Source of the DNA: DASPPM01 sp052143835
GTDB lineage: Bacteria; Pseudomonadota; Alphaproteobacteria; JACZXZ01
DNA: 64,000 bases
Direction of reading: 5' to 3'
Assembly (NCBI GenBank): GCA_052143835.1
Contig: JBKQRV010000028.1
Location: forward strand, 1-64,000
The translations under genes and the position numbers were made by a program. Shown one piece after another: positions 51,477 to 60,262 of the stretch (the first letter of the stretch is position 1; each line of letters begins with the position of its first letter). The notes below the pieces were generated by a model, which ran no database searches, was not told the DNA's origin, and was given only the letters and a program-made list of their open reading frames with translations.

Positions 51477-52610
51477 ATGAGCGCAGAAAGCCCGCGGATC
51501 TTCGCCCTTCCCGACCTCGGCGAGGGCCTCGAGGAAGCCGAGATCATCGCCTGGCACGTCTCGCCGGGCGATCACGTCGTCGCCGATCAGCCCATCGTTT
51601 CCGTCGAGACGGACAAGGCGGTGGTCGACATTCCCTCGCCCCGTTCCGGCCGCATCGCCTGCTTGTTCGCAAAGCAGGGCGAGCACCTCAAGACAGGGGC
51701 ACCGCTCATCGAATTCGCAGGCGCCGAGGCGGGGGACGTGGGAGCGGTGGTGGGAGAGCTCGAGGTAGCGGCCGCGGGCCCCGTGCGGGCTGCCGCTACG
51801 CCCTTGCCCGCGCGTGCCGCCGAGGGCGCGGCTGCGCGCGTAAAGGCCTCGCCCGCCGTGCGTGCCCTTGCCGGCACGCTCGCGGTCGAGCTTGCCGGTA
51901 TCTCCGGGAGCGGGCCCGGCGGCGAGATCACCAAGGCGGACGTCGAGCGCGCCGCGAGCGTGCTCAGGGCAGGCGACGGGGCCGAGCCGCTCATGGGCGT
52001 GCGGCGCGCCATGGCGCGGCGCATGGCAGACGCGGGTGCCGTCGTAGTGCCCGCGACCGTGACCGAGGAGGCGGACGTCGAGGCCTGGCCGGCCGAGGCC
52101 GACGTGACCGCGCGCCTGGTCGAGGCGATCGTAGCAGGCTGCCAGGCGGAGCCGTCGCTCAACGCCGCTTTCGACGGTCAAACCCTCACGCGCAGGCTCG
52201 CTCGCCAAGTCAACGTGGGGATCGCCTTCGACACCAGCGACGGGCTCTTTGTGCCGGTGCTCTTCGATGCCGCAAGCCGGGATGCCGCGGCACTCCGGCG
52301 CGAGATCGACGCCCTCAAGCAAGCGGTCGCCGGCCGCACCATCCCGCCCGCGGCACTGCGCGGCGCCACCATCACGCTCTCGAACTTCGGCACGCTCGGA
52401 GGAATGCATGCGTCCCTCGTCGTGGTGCCGCCGCAGGTCGCCATCCTGGGCGCGGGGCGCATCTCCGCGCGCGCCGTGGTGCGCGGCGAGAGCTTGGCCG
52501 CGCGACGCACCCTCCCGCTCTCTCTCACCTTCGATCACCGCGCCGTCTCGGGCGGGGAGGCGGGCCGCTTCTTACGAGCGGTCAAGGCCGAGCTCGAGCG
52601 TATGCATTGA
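51477..52610 (+). CDS. pdhC: dihydrolipoamide acyltransferase (E2) of the pyruvate dehydrogenase complex
   Basis: 377 residues. One lipoyl domain (1-80) with the lipoylated Lys in VETDKAVVDI. A peripheral-subunit-binding domain follows (about 120-160, KASPAVRALAGTLAVELAGISGSGPGGEITKADV), then the catalytic domain (about 175-377). The active-site motif is DHRAVSGGEA, with Ser where the usual HRxxDG has Asp; the His is present. It carries the acyl group from E1 to CoA. No E3 gene is beside it, so a housekeeping lipoamide dehydrogenase must be shared. Confidence 0.88.
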   Translation: MSAESPRIFALPDLGEGLEEAEIIAWHVSPGDHVVADQPIVSVETDKAVVDIPSPRSGRIACLFAKQGEHLKTGAPLIEFAGAEAGDVGAVVGELEVAAAGPVRAAATPLPARAAEGAAARVKASPAVRALAGTLAVELAGISGSGPGGEITKADVERAASVLRAGDGAEPLMGVRRAMARRMADAGAVVVPATVTEEADVEAWPAEADVTARLVEAIVAGCQAEPSLNAAFDGQTLTRRLARQVNVGIAFDTSDGLFVPVLFDAASRDAAALRREIDALKQAVAGRTIPPAALRGATITLSNFGTLGGMHASLVVVPPQVAILGAGRISARAVVRGESLAARRTLPLSLTFDHRAVSGGEAGRFLRAVKAELERMH

Positions 52611-52644
52611 GCGGGCCGTCATCGGGAGAGCGGGAGTGCACGTT

Positions 52645-53763
52645 ATGGAAGAGGCTTTCCGTTTCGCAGACGAGCTGGGCCCCGCCAAGATCGTCCATAT
52701 TCACGTGCCCGGGCACGTGCCCGGGGCGAGCCTCAAGGCGATCGTCGTCATCGACAATGTGGCGTGCGGACCCTCGATCGGCGGGGTGCGCATGGCGCCC
52801 GACGTGAGCCTCGAGGAATGTTTCCGCCTCGCCCGCGCCATGACGCTCAAGAACGCTGCGGCCGGATTAGCGCACGGCGGGGGTAAGTCCGTGATCTTCG
52901 CCGACCCGCGCATGCCGGCGCCGCAAAAGGAGGCGCTCATGCGCGCCTTCGCCTGCGCCATCCGCGACCTCGTCGACTACATCCCCGGTCCGGACATGGG
53001 TACGGACGAGCGCGCCATGGCCTGGGTCGCGGACGAGATCCACCGCTCCGTCGGCTTGCCGCCGGCCTTAGGCGGCATCCCGCTCGATGAGATCGGCGCC
53101 ACCGGCTTCGGCCTCGCCGTCGCCATCGAGGCGGCGCGCCCGCACTCGGGCATCGAGCTCAAGGGCGCGCGCGTCGCCGTGCAGGGCTTCGGCTCGGTCG
53201 GCCGCCATGCCGCGCGGTTTCTCGCGGAGAAAGGTGCGGTCCTGGTCGCGGCCGCGGATTCGGGCGGAACGATCCATGCGCCGCGCGGCCTCGACATCGA
53301 AGCGCTGACGCGGCTCAAGGCCGAGGGCAAAAGCGTCGTCGAGTATCGCGGGGGCGAGAAGCTCGCCACGGACGCGATCGTGGGCGTGCCATGCGAGATC
53401 TGGATTCCGGCGGCGCGCCCCGATGTGCTGCGCGCCGACAACGTCATGCGGCTCGAGGCAAAGCTCGTGGCCCAGGGGGCGAACATCCCGGCGACGGCCG
53501 AGGCCGAACAGGCGCTTCACGAGCGCGGCGTTCTGGTGCTTCCCGATTTCATCGCCAATGCCGGCGGCGTGATCACTGCGGCGGTCGAGTATCACGGCGG
53601 AACCGAGGCCGCGGCCTTCGCGGCGATCGCCGAGAAGATCGGCCGCAACGTGAAGCTCGTGCTCGAGGAGGCGGCACGTAAGCACTCCCTCCCGCGCGCG
53701 GCGGCGACGGCACTCGCCGAGCGGCGCGTGCGCGAGGCGATGAAGCTGCGCCGCTTCGGGTGA
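52645..53763 (+). CDS. Glu/Leu/Phe/Val dehydrogenase family protein
   Basis: 372 residues. Catalytic Lys in AGLAHGGGKSVI and Asp in DMGTDERAMAWV; NAD-binding fold with VAVQGFGSVGRHAARFLAEKGA. The family swaps an oxo acid and ammonia for an amino acid, and the sequence is nearest to glutamate and leucine dehydrogenases of the short (hexameric) type. It follows the pdh genes after 34 bp with GGGAG upstream of the ATG, so it is the likely last gene of the same operon. It could consume NADH or supply alanine/glutamate when respiration is limited. Confidence 0.87.
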   Translation: MEEAFRFADELGPAKIVHIHVPGHVPGASLKAIVVIDNVACGPSIGGVRMAPDVSLEECFRLARAMTLKNAAAGLAHGGGKSVIFADPRMPAPQKEALMRAFACAIRDLVDYIPGPDMGTDERAMAWVADEIHRSVGLPPALGGIPLDEIGATGFGLAVAIEAARPHSGIELKGARVAVQGFGSVGRHAARFLAEKGAVLVAAADSGGTIHAPRGLDIEALTRLKAEGKSVVEYRGGEKLATDAIVGVPCEIWIPAARPDVLRADNVMRLEAKLVAQGANIPATAEAEQALHERGVLVLPDFIANAGGVITAAVEYHGGTEAAAFAAIAEKIGRNVKLVLEEAARKHSLPRAAATALAERRVREAMKLRRFG

Positions 53764-53781
53764 TCGCGGGCTGCGCTCCTA

Positions 53782-53813
53782 CCGAGGGCGTGAGCTCATA
53801 AACACGCCCTCGG
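53782..53813 (+). terminator. hairpin after the pdh/dehydrogenase operon
   Basis: CCGAGGGCGTG (53782-53792) and CACGCCCTCGG (53803-53813) form a perfect 11-bp stem with a 10-nt loop, 19 bp past the stop. There is no T-run; it is probably an end stabiliser or Rho-assisted terminator. Confidence 0.55.
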
Positions 53814-54329
53814 ACGGCTTGCCGGAGCCCGCTTTGGTTCGGTGAGGGGCCGTCACTTTCGGCAGGCGGCGCTTCCGGGATGCGCCAAGAGCGGCCAATT
53901 GACGGACGTCGGGCGAACGGCTCGAGCCGACCACTTTTGCGGAAGCTCAGCTTCGGGCCTCCCATCAGGCGGGTTGAGTCTTGGCAGATTTGCGCCGGCG
54001 AGACCGCTGATGGCTGCGGGCGGGGGATGGGGCGGTGGCTTCTAAGCTTTCACTGCGATAAGCTGCGCTCGATTTATCAACTAGCCGCAGCCGTAACGAC
54101 GGCGCTCCACTCGTGTACGGACGCCCGAAGCCCACATGGATGAGAATGGTCTCGAAGGCGACTTCGGAGCTGAGACGAACACGGCCCACGCATAATGAGC
54201 GCGTTAAACTGATATTGAGGCTGCGCGGATCGCCGCGGCATGGGTAGTCAGGGGGTCGTTCGCTCGATCTTGTCTACCGCCGCGCAGTCGGGGCCTGCCA
54301 TGGAGGCCTACAAGGAAGGAGACGGTACT
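53814..54329. other. 516-bp gap with repeat C copy 1, no gene seen
   Basis: Contains GGGCCGTCACTTTCGGCAGG (53847-53866) and CGCTTCCGGGATG (53870-53882), repeated after the next gene. Apart from that no gene is visible before the ribosome site at 54312-54322. Confidence 0.45.
53847..53883 (+). repeat. short repeat C, copy 1
   Basis: 37 bp nearly identical to 55580-55615. The two copies bracket the fused dioxygenase gene in direct orientation. Confidence 0.6.
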
Positions 54330-55391
54330 GTGCGCTCGACGGTGATCGGCGGCGCGATGCTGCCCCATGCCCCGCAATTCTTTACCATGCCCGAGACCGA
54401 GGATCGAAAAACGGTCGAGCGCGTCAGGGAGATCGCCGCTGATATCGGTGCCAAGCTCCGGGCTCTGAAGCCCGATCTGTGGGTCCTGTTCTCGAATGAC
54501 CATGCCGAGCAGTTCTTCCACAACGTGGCCCCGCCCTTCACCGTCCATGTCGGCGGCGAGGCTAACGGGGAATTCGCCGGCCGGAAGTTCCACTGGAAGA
54601 TCCCGAGCGAGATTAGCTTCGAGCTGGTGCGCGATCTCTACCGACAGGGCTTCGATCCGGCCTTCACCAGCACGGCGAAGTTCGACTATGCGATGGGCAT
54701 CCCACTGACCCATCTGGGCCACACCGAGCCGGTGCTGCCAATCTATGTGAACGCCTACCTACCGCCGCAGCCGACGATCGAGCGCTGCTACGCCTTCGGC
54801 CAGGCCGTGGCGCGCGCCGTCGCTGGCATGGGGCTCAGGACCGTCGTGATGGCCAGCGGCGGCATGTCGCATTTTCCGGGCACCGATCGCTACAGCAAAC
54901 CGGAGCTCGCCTGGGATAACCAGGTTCTCGCCAAGCTCGCTGTTGGCAATCTCAAGTCGCTCGCCGGCTACAGCGAGGCCGAGCTCGATCAGACCGGCAA
55001 CATCGAGCTGCGCTGCTGGGCGTGCGCTGCCGGTGCCTTGGGCGAACGTAAGCCGGATATCGTGTCGATGGATCCGAGCTGGCATCACAACTACGCCACA
55101 CTCGCCTGGTTCGGCGGCGAGGAAGCGGGGCAGGCGCCGCACTACCCCTCGATCAAGCCGGAACTCGTCGAGCTGACCGCCGCACTCCACGCGCTTGCCC
55201 ATGGCGCGGAGGCTCGCGCCGCCTATATCGCCGATCCCGCAGCCTACGCCGATCGCTACAGGCTCGAGCCGGCGCAGCGGGCTGCGCTGGTTGCACTGGA
55301 CGTGCCGACGATCGTCGGGATGGGGGCTCATCCGCTGGTGCCCTTCCTTGCGAACATGCAAGTGCAGCGGCAACGCGGACATGGGCGCTAA
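54330..55391 (+). CDS. class III extradiol ring-cleavage dioxygenase, fused LigB-LigA type
   Basis: 353 residues from a GTG with AAGGAAGGAGA seven bases before it; upstream ATGs at 54240 and 54300 lack a good site. The LigB domain (about 1-275) has the early His pair region (GGAMLPHAPQFF), DHAEQFFHNVAPPF and GMSHFPGT. The last 65 residues (ALAHGAEARAAYIADPAAYADRYRLEPAQ, GMGAHPLVPFLANM) are a LigA-like domain on the same chain. This fusion is known from gallate and related dioxygenases. It should open a catechol-type ring with Fe(II) and O2. No further aromatic-catabolism gene is adjacent, though a cupin gene follows. Confidence 0.85.
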   Translation: MRSTVIGGAMLPHAPQFFTMPETEDRKTVERVREIAADIGAKLRALKPDLWVLFSNDHAEQFFHNVAPPFTVHVGGEANGEFAGRKFHWKIPSEISFELVRDLYRQGFDPAFTSTAKFDYAMGIPLTHLGHTEPVLPIYVNAYLPPQPTIERCYAFGQAVARAVAGMGLRTVVMASGGMSHFPGTDRYSKPELAWDNQVLAKLAVGNLKSLAGYSEAELDQTGNIELRCWACAAGALGERKPDIVSMDPSWHHNYATLAWFGGEEAGQAPHYPSIKPELVELTAALHALAHGAEARAAYIADPAAYADRYRLEPAQRAALVALDVPTIVGMGAHPLVPFLANMQVQRQRGHGR

Positions 55392-55807
55392 GAGTCTTTT
55401 TGAATAACGAACACCACATGCATACGAGGTGTGGGTTATGCGACCCTGCTTGTGATGATCTATCTAGCGAAAATATTAGTTCTGTGATGCCTATGCGTAA
55501 TCCGTTCGACCGCAGAGAGAGCATGACTGCGTAAGCTCGCTTGGGGGCGGCTTGTCAGAGTCGGTCTGGGATCAGTAAGCGGCCGTCACTTTCGGCAGGC
55601 GCTGCTTCCGGGATGTGGCAACAGCCGACCATCACGCTCTGGCGCGAGCGTGGCCGCATGTTATTTCGCGCTGTCGCTTAGCGTTTCCTTGGCCGACGAG
55701 GCCGAGGCGTGGGGTGGCCCGGGCTTCGATCCGCGGACCGGCAAGAGCCGGCTTCGGCCGGCACCGAAGCCCTTCGCGGTGCATATTTTGGGCGACTTCG
55801 GCAAGGT
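55392..55807. other. 416-bp gap with repeat C copy 2, no gene seen
   Basis: Between the dioxygenase and the minus-strand cupin gene. A plus-strand frame at 55650-55907 overlaps the end of the cupin gene and has no likeness. Confidence 0.4.
55580..55615 (+). repeat. short repeat C, copy 2
   Basis: CGGCCGTCACTTTCGGCAGG followed by CGCTGCTTCCGGGATG, differing from 53847-53883 by a few bases. Confidence 0.6.
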
Positions 55808-56296
55808 TCAGCCGACAAACTCGGTCGCGAACCGCCGGTTGATCTCGGCGAACTTCTCGGGGTCGAAACCGCCGCCCGCCTCCATCTCGTGCACCGCCCT
55901 GAAATAGGGGCCGTTACTGCCGGGGATGGTCCATTCGAGCAGCTTGCCCGGGGCGCTGGCGACATTCTTGAAAGCATGCACGGTCCCGCGTGGAACGAAG
56001 ACCAGCGTTCCCGGACCGATCGTCGCCTCGCGACCGTCGACGGAAAGCTGGTAGGTCCCCTCCAGAACGTAGAAATATTCCTCCCGGTCGCGATGCAGGT
56101 GAGGCGGGGGCCCCTCGCCGGGATTGATCTTCGCGACGACCGCGGAAAATGCGCCGCCGGTGTGCTCCGGACCCATCATCACCTTCATGTCCAGGCCGAA
56201 TGGGCGGAGCGCTTCGGCCTCCCCTGGTGTCATGATCCGCGGCTTCATCCCTGTCCCCGAGCTACCGGCGTCGGCGGCTTTGAAATCCGAAGTCAT
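55808..56296 (-). CDS. cupin-domain protein
   Basis: 162 residues from an ATG with AGGGGAC upstream. A single cupin barrel with metal-site residues His66 and His68, Glu72 or Glu73 (PPPHLHRDREEYFYVLEG) and His107 (PRGTVHAF). Longer than the cupin at 6314, with an extra N-terminal segment and a C-terminal helical tail. Quercetinase- or oxalate-type chemistry is possible, but the substrate cannot be read. It is convergent with the dioxygenase gene, so any link in ring breakdown is inference. Confidence 0.82.
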   Translation of the reverse strand: MTSDFKAADAGSSGTGMKPRIMTPGEAEALRPFGLDMKVMMGPEHTGGAFSAVVAKINPGEGPPPHLHRDREEYFYVLEGTYQLSVDGREATIGPGTLVFVPRGTVHAFKNVASAPGKLLEWTIPGSNGPYFRAVHEMEAGGGFDPEKFAEINRRFATEFVG

Positions 56297-56552
56297 GGCG
56301 ACGTCCCCTATATGTAAGACTGCATTGTCCGGATCGTAGCGCCAGGAGGCCAAGCGAAATAGCCCGGCGACCTGCTGAGCTCAGTTGTCACAATTAAACC
56401 TCGGGGCATGCAGTGGCGCAAACATGACAGGCTGCGGGATCGTGCCACCGCCGTCTTGTGGCTTTCGCATTCGTTCTTGCGGCCTCGTGACCTCATGCCC
56501 CCTGACGAGGCCGCTGATATGATCACGGATCGGCTTGATAAGGAGTGCGTCG

Positions 56553-56915
56553 ATGACGACAGAGGCCGACCTCTTGGCCTTGGCGAGCGGGCTCGAAGCC
56601 GCGGGCGACGGCAGCCGGGAGCTCGACATCAAAATAGCGCTTGTGGCGGAACCCTATCCGCGCCGGGTCGGGCTCTGGCTCAGCCTGGAGGCGGGGCTTC
56701 CGGCGCACTGCGCCTTCACGCGCTCGATCGACGCCGCCTTGACGCTCGCCCCCAAGGCGACGCCCTGGCAAGTCACTACACTCGGCGGACCGGAGGCGCG
56801 GGTCGGCGGCCTTAAGGGGCGGGCGCGCAGGGCGGCCCTCGCCCTCGCCGCGGCGGCCTTACGTGCGCGCGCAGCTGAGCGCCTTGACGGCGACGGACCG
56901 CACGGGAAACCGTGA
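56553..56915 (+). CDS. conserved hypothetical protein (phage ABA-sandwich-like)
   Basis: 120 residues, ATG with AAGGAG eight bases before. It shows DLLALASGLEAAGDGSRELDIKIALV, then FTRSIDAALTLAPKATPWQVTTLGGP and ALALAAAALRARAAERL, a pattern that recurs in small proteins of alphaproteobacterial phages and genomes. It lies between the cupin and the cyclic diphosphoglycerate synthetase genes without a clear operon. Function unknown, possibly a prophage relic. Confidence 0.65.
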   Translation: MTTEADLLALASGLEAAGDGSRELDIKIALVAEPYPRRVGLWLSLEAGLPAHCAFTRSIDAALTLAPKATPWQVTTLGGPEARVGGLKGRARRAALALAAAALRARAAERLDGDGPHGKP

Positions 56916-56969
56916 TCCTCTTCCCTTCGGTCCCTCATTGACAGTGAGAGCACGTGCGCAACGGATCCT

Positions 56970-58316
56970 TCACCCTTTCCCGCGCGCGGCGAGAAAGCGG
57001 TCGACGAGCTCGGCGAGCGTCGGCGTACCCGCGTCGGCATAGCCGTAGCGCGCGCGCACGACGGGCTTCTCGAGCGCGAGGATCGCCGCGAGGTCGACCG
57101 GCGTTGCGGCCACGACGACGTCGGCCTCGGAGCGGTTGATCGTCTCCTCGAGGGCAGCACGCTCCGCGGCATCGTAGCCGAGTGCCGGCAGCACGAGGCC
57201 GATATGGGGGTAGCGCTGGAAGAAGGTGCTGATTTCGGGCGCAGCACTCGCGCGCGGATCGACGAGGCGGACGTTCTCGAGCCGCTCCACGGCGACGTAT
57301 CCGGCCCCGTAGGGCAAGCCGCCGTGCGTGATGCTCGGCCCGTCCTCCACCACAAGCACGCGCCGGCCCTCGACGGCAGCCGGATCGTCGAGCGTCACGG
57401 GCGAGTTGCCGCGCACGACCAGAGCGCGCGGATTGATCGCCTTTGCACCCAGGACGAGCCGCTCCACGTTCGCGGCCCGCGCCGAGTTCACCTTGGCGAC
57501 GACGATGATGTCGGCCATTCTCAGCGCCGCCTCGCCCGGATGGTGGGTCGCGAGCTGGCCCGGGCGAAGCGCGTCGACGAGCACGATGAAGAGGTCGGGG
57601 CGGACGAAGGGAAAATCGTTGTTGCCGCCGTCCCACAGCACGACATCGGCACCCTCCTCGGCGCGCGCGAGGATCTCGCCGTAGTCGACGCCCGCGTAGA
57701 CGACGTTTCCCGCCGCGATGTGCGGCTCGTACTCCTCGCGCTCCTCGATCGTGCAAAGGGCGGCGTCGAGATCGGCACGCGAGGCGAAGCGCTGCACCCG
57801 CTCGCGCGCGAGATCGCCGTAGGGCATGGGATGGCGCAGCACGGCCGCGCGCAAGCCCCGGCTGCGCAGATGCTGCGAGAGAAAGCGGCTCACCTGGGAC
57901 TTGCCGCACCCCGTGCGCACGGCGCCGACCGCGATCACCGGGAGGCGCGCCTTCAGCATCGTGGCGTCCGGACCCGCAAGGAGGAAGCCCGCGCCGAGCG
58001 CGAGCGCGCGCGAGGCCAGGTGCATGACCGCCTCGTTCGTCACGTCGCTATAGGCGAACATGACCTCAGTCACCTTCTCGCGGCGTGCGACGGCCTCGAG
58101 CTCGCTTTCCTCCACGATGGGAATGCCTTGCGGATAAAGCGCACCCGCGAGCTCGGGCGGGTAGCGCCGTCCGCTGATGCGCGGAATCTGGGCCGCCGTG
58201 AAGGCGACGACCTCGACGCTCGCGTCGTTGCGATAGAGCATGTTGAAGTTGTGGAAGTCGCGCCCGGCCGCGCCGAGTATCACGAGCCGGGTTTTCGACG
58301 GGCGGGCGGCGGACAC
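56970..58316 (-). CDS. cyclic 2,3-diphosphoglycerate synthetase homologue
   Basis: 448 residues from a GTG preceded by GAGGGAA. Landmarks: RLVILGAAGRDFHNFN at the start, a P-loop-like AVGAVRTGCGKSQVSRFL near residue 165, EEYEPHIAAGNVVYAGVDY, VLWDGGNNDFPF, HPGEAALRMADIIVVAKVNSA and VVEDGPSITHGGLPYGAG. This is the family of the archaeal enzyme that closes 2,3-diphosphoglycerate to a ring with ATP, making an osmolyte and thermoprotectant of methanogens. Bacterial homologues exist with unproven product. It is divergent from the GltD-like gene with an FNR/FixK-type site between. Confidence 0.85.
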   Translation of the reverse strand: MSAARPSKTRLVILGAAGRDFHNFNMLYRNDASVEVVAFTAAQIPRISGRRYPPELAGALYPQGIPIVEESELEAVARREKVTEVMFAYSDVTNEAVMHLASRALALGAGFLLAGPDATMLKARLPVIAVGAVRTGCGKSQVSRFLSQHLRSRGLRAAVLRHPMPYGDLARERVQRFASRADLDAALCTIEEREEYEPHIAAGNVVYAGVDYGEILARAEEGADVVLWDGGNNDFPFVRPDLFIVLVDALRPGQLATHHPGEAALRMADIIVVAKVNSARAANVERLVLGAKAINPRALVVRGNSPVTLDDPAAVEGRRVLVVEDGPSITHGGLPYGAGYVAVERLENVRLVDPRASAAPEISTFFQRYPHIGLVLPALGYDAAERAALEETINRSEADVVVAATPVDLAAILALEKPVVRARYGYADAGTPTLAELVDRFLAARGKG

Positions 58317-58422
58317 GGGTCGCGTTCCCTCATGATGGGCCGGGCGGCGGCAGCGTCGCTCTCCCCAAGGCCGCCTCCGGGCCGCATGGTCCGTCAGTAG
58401 AGCGCCTGGCCCGCCCGCGGCC

Positions 58423-58436
58423 TTGACCCAGATCAA
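58423..58436. promoter_or_regulatory. FNR/FixK-type site between divergent genes
   Basis: TTGACCCAGATCAA matches TTGA-N6-TCAA exactly. It is 107 bp from the diphosphoglycerate synthetase start and 142 bp from the GltD-like start, so it may serve both. Confidence 0.6.
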
Positions 58437-58577
58437 CGACGCTTGGCCGAGGCCCTCCTAACCTCGCCGCAAATGGCGCATGCCCGCCGGGATGCGCCTT
58501 GCCGTGGGACGCCATGACGACGACAGGCAGCGGTGCTGCGGCACGGGCCGCGGCCGGCTGAGCGTTTGGGATTAGCC

Positions 58578-60209
58578 ATGCCCCAGAAGCAAAGCGACAT
58601 GACCCCGGTCCTCGATCTGACCCGCGAGAAGGGCGCCGGCCCCTTCCGCACGCGGCGTCCGGTCTACGCGGATTTGCTGCCGCCCTGCAACAACGCCTGT
58701 CCCGCGGGCGAGAACATCCAGGCCTGGCTGGCCTTGGCCCAGGCCGGCAAGTTCCGCGCGGCGTGGGAAACGCTCGTGCGCGACAATCCCATGCCGGCGG
58801 TGCACGGCCGCGTTTGCTACCATCCGTGCGAGCGCGCGTGCAACCGCGATGCGCTCGATGCCGCGGTGAGCATTCACGCGGTCGAGCGCTATCTCGGCGA
58901 TCTCGCCGCGGCAGAGGGCTGGCGATTGCCCATCGAGGTGCGGGCGAGCGGCAAGCGCGTGCTTGTCGTCGGCGCCGGGCCGAGCGGGCTTTCGGCCGCC
59001 TACCATCTCACCCGCCTCGGCCACGCGGTCGAGATTCACGAGGCGGGGCCGGTCGCCGGCGGCATGATGCACTTCGGTATCCCCGCCTACCGCCTGCCGC
59101 GCGCGGACCTCATGAAGGAAATCCGCCAGATCGAGGCGATGGGTGTCACGATCGTGCTCAATCACAGGGTCGAGGACGTGCTCGCGGAGCGCCAGGCAGG
59201 GCGCTTCGATGCGGTCTTCATCGCGATCGGCGCCCACGTGAGCCGCCACGTGGAGATCCCGGCGCGGGATGCCGTCAAGGTGCTCGATGCGGTGGCGCTG
59301 CTGCGCGGCGCCAGTGCGGGCGAGGCGCCGCGGCTTGGCCGCCGGGTCGTCGTCTACGGCGGCGGCAACACGGCGATGGACGCGGCGCGCACGGTCAAGC
59401 GCCTGGGCGCCGACGAGGCGCTCATCATCTACCGGCGCGACCGCGCCCATATGCCGGCGCGCGCCTTCGAGGCCGACGAGGCGCTCGAGGAGGGGGTCAA
59501 GATCAAGTGGCTGACGAGCATCAAGGAGATCGTCGGCCCCTCGCTCAGCGTCGAGCGCATGACGCTCGACGAGAAGGGAAGGCCGCAGCCAAGCGGCGAG
59601 TTCGAGACGCTCGAGGCGGATGCCATCGTGCTGGCGCTCGGCCAGGAGACCGAGAGTGCTTTCCTCGGGCGCGTGCCCGGCATCGAGTTCGAACCGGACG
59701 GCACGGTGACCGTCGGGGCGGACATGATGACCGGACATGACGGCATCTTCGCGGGCGGCGACATGGTGCCCGGCGAGCGCACGGTCACCGTCGCCGTTGG
59801 TCACGGCAAGCTCGCGGCGCGCAACATCGACGGCTGGCTCTCGGGCAAGCGCTACGTAAAGCCCCCGAAGCACGCCCCGGTCTCCTTCGAAATGCTCAAC
59901 TTGCCGATGTTCAACGACGCCGATCCCTCGGCGCAGAAGGCGCTCTCGGCCGCCGAGCGGTTGAGCGGGTTCGAGGAGGTGATGGCGGGATTGAGCGAGA
60001 CCGAGGCGCGCTACGAGGCGCAACGCTGCCTTTCCTGCGGCAACTGCTTCGAGTGCGACAGCTGCTACGCGGCCTGCCCCGAGGACGCCATCATCAAGCT
60101 CGGGCCGGGCCGGCGCTACCGCTTCGAGTACGACAAATGCACGGGCTGCACCGTCTGCTTCCAGCAATGCCCCTGCCATGCCATCAGCGTAATTGCCGAG
60201 CCCGGATGA
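58578..60209 (+). CDS. GltD-like NAD(P)-dependent flavoprotein with C-terminal [4Fe-4S] ferredoxin domain
   Basis: 543 residues. An N-terminal Cys cluster typical of glutamate synthase small subunits (CNNACPAGE and CYHPCERACNR, residues about 30-95), then FAD- and NAD(P)-binding Rossmann folds (LVVGAGPSGLSAAYHL and VVVYGGGNTAMDAA). The C-terminal tail carries two Cys-rich ferredoxin-type motifs (CLSCGNCFECDSCYAACP and CTGCTVCFQQCP). It would pass electrons between NAD(P)H, FAD and Fe-S centres. Placed 53 bp before the pyruvate:ferredoxin oxidoreductase gene, it likely links reduced ferredoxin to NAD(P)H. The start may also be GTG 58533. Confidence 0.88.
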   Translation: MPQKQSDMTPVLDLTREKGAGPFRTRRPVYADLLPPCNNACPAGENIQAWLALAQAGKFRAAWETLVRDNPMPAVHGRVCYHPCERACNRDALDAAVSIHAVERYLGDLAAAEGWRLPIEVRASGKRVLVVGAGPSGLSAAYHLTRLGHAVEIHEAGPVAGGMMHFGIPAYRLPRADLMKEIRQIEAMGVTIVLNHRVEDVLAERQAGRFDAVFIAIGAHVSRHVEIPARDAVKVLDAVALLRGASAGEAPRLGRRVVVYGGGNTAMDAARTVKRLGADEALIIYRRDRAHMPARAFEADEALEEGVKIKWLTSIKEIVGPSLSVERMTLDEKGRPQPSGEFETLEADAIVLALGQETESAFLGRVPGIEFEPDGTVTVGADMMTGHDGIFAGGDMVPGERTVTVAVGHGKLAARNIDGWLSGKRYVKPPKHAPVSFEMLNLPMFNDADPSAQKALSAAERLSGFEEVMAGLSETEARYEAQRCLSCGNCFECDSCYAACPEDAIIKLGPGRRYRFEYDKCTGCTVCFQQCPCHAISVIAEPG

Positions 60210-60262
60210 GGATCGAAGGCGTGCCCACGCGAGGCGGGGCCAGCGAGCAAAGGATGCGCGGG

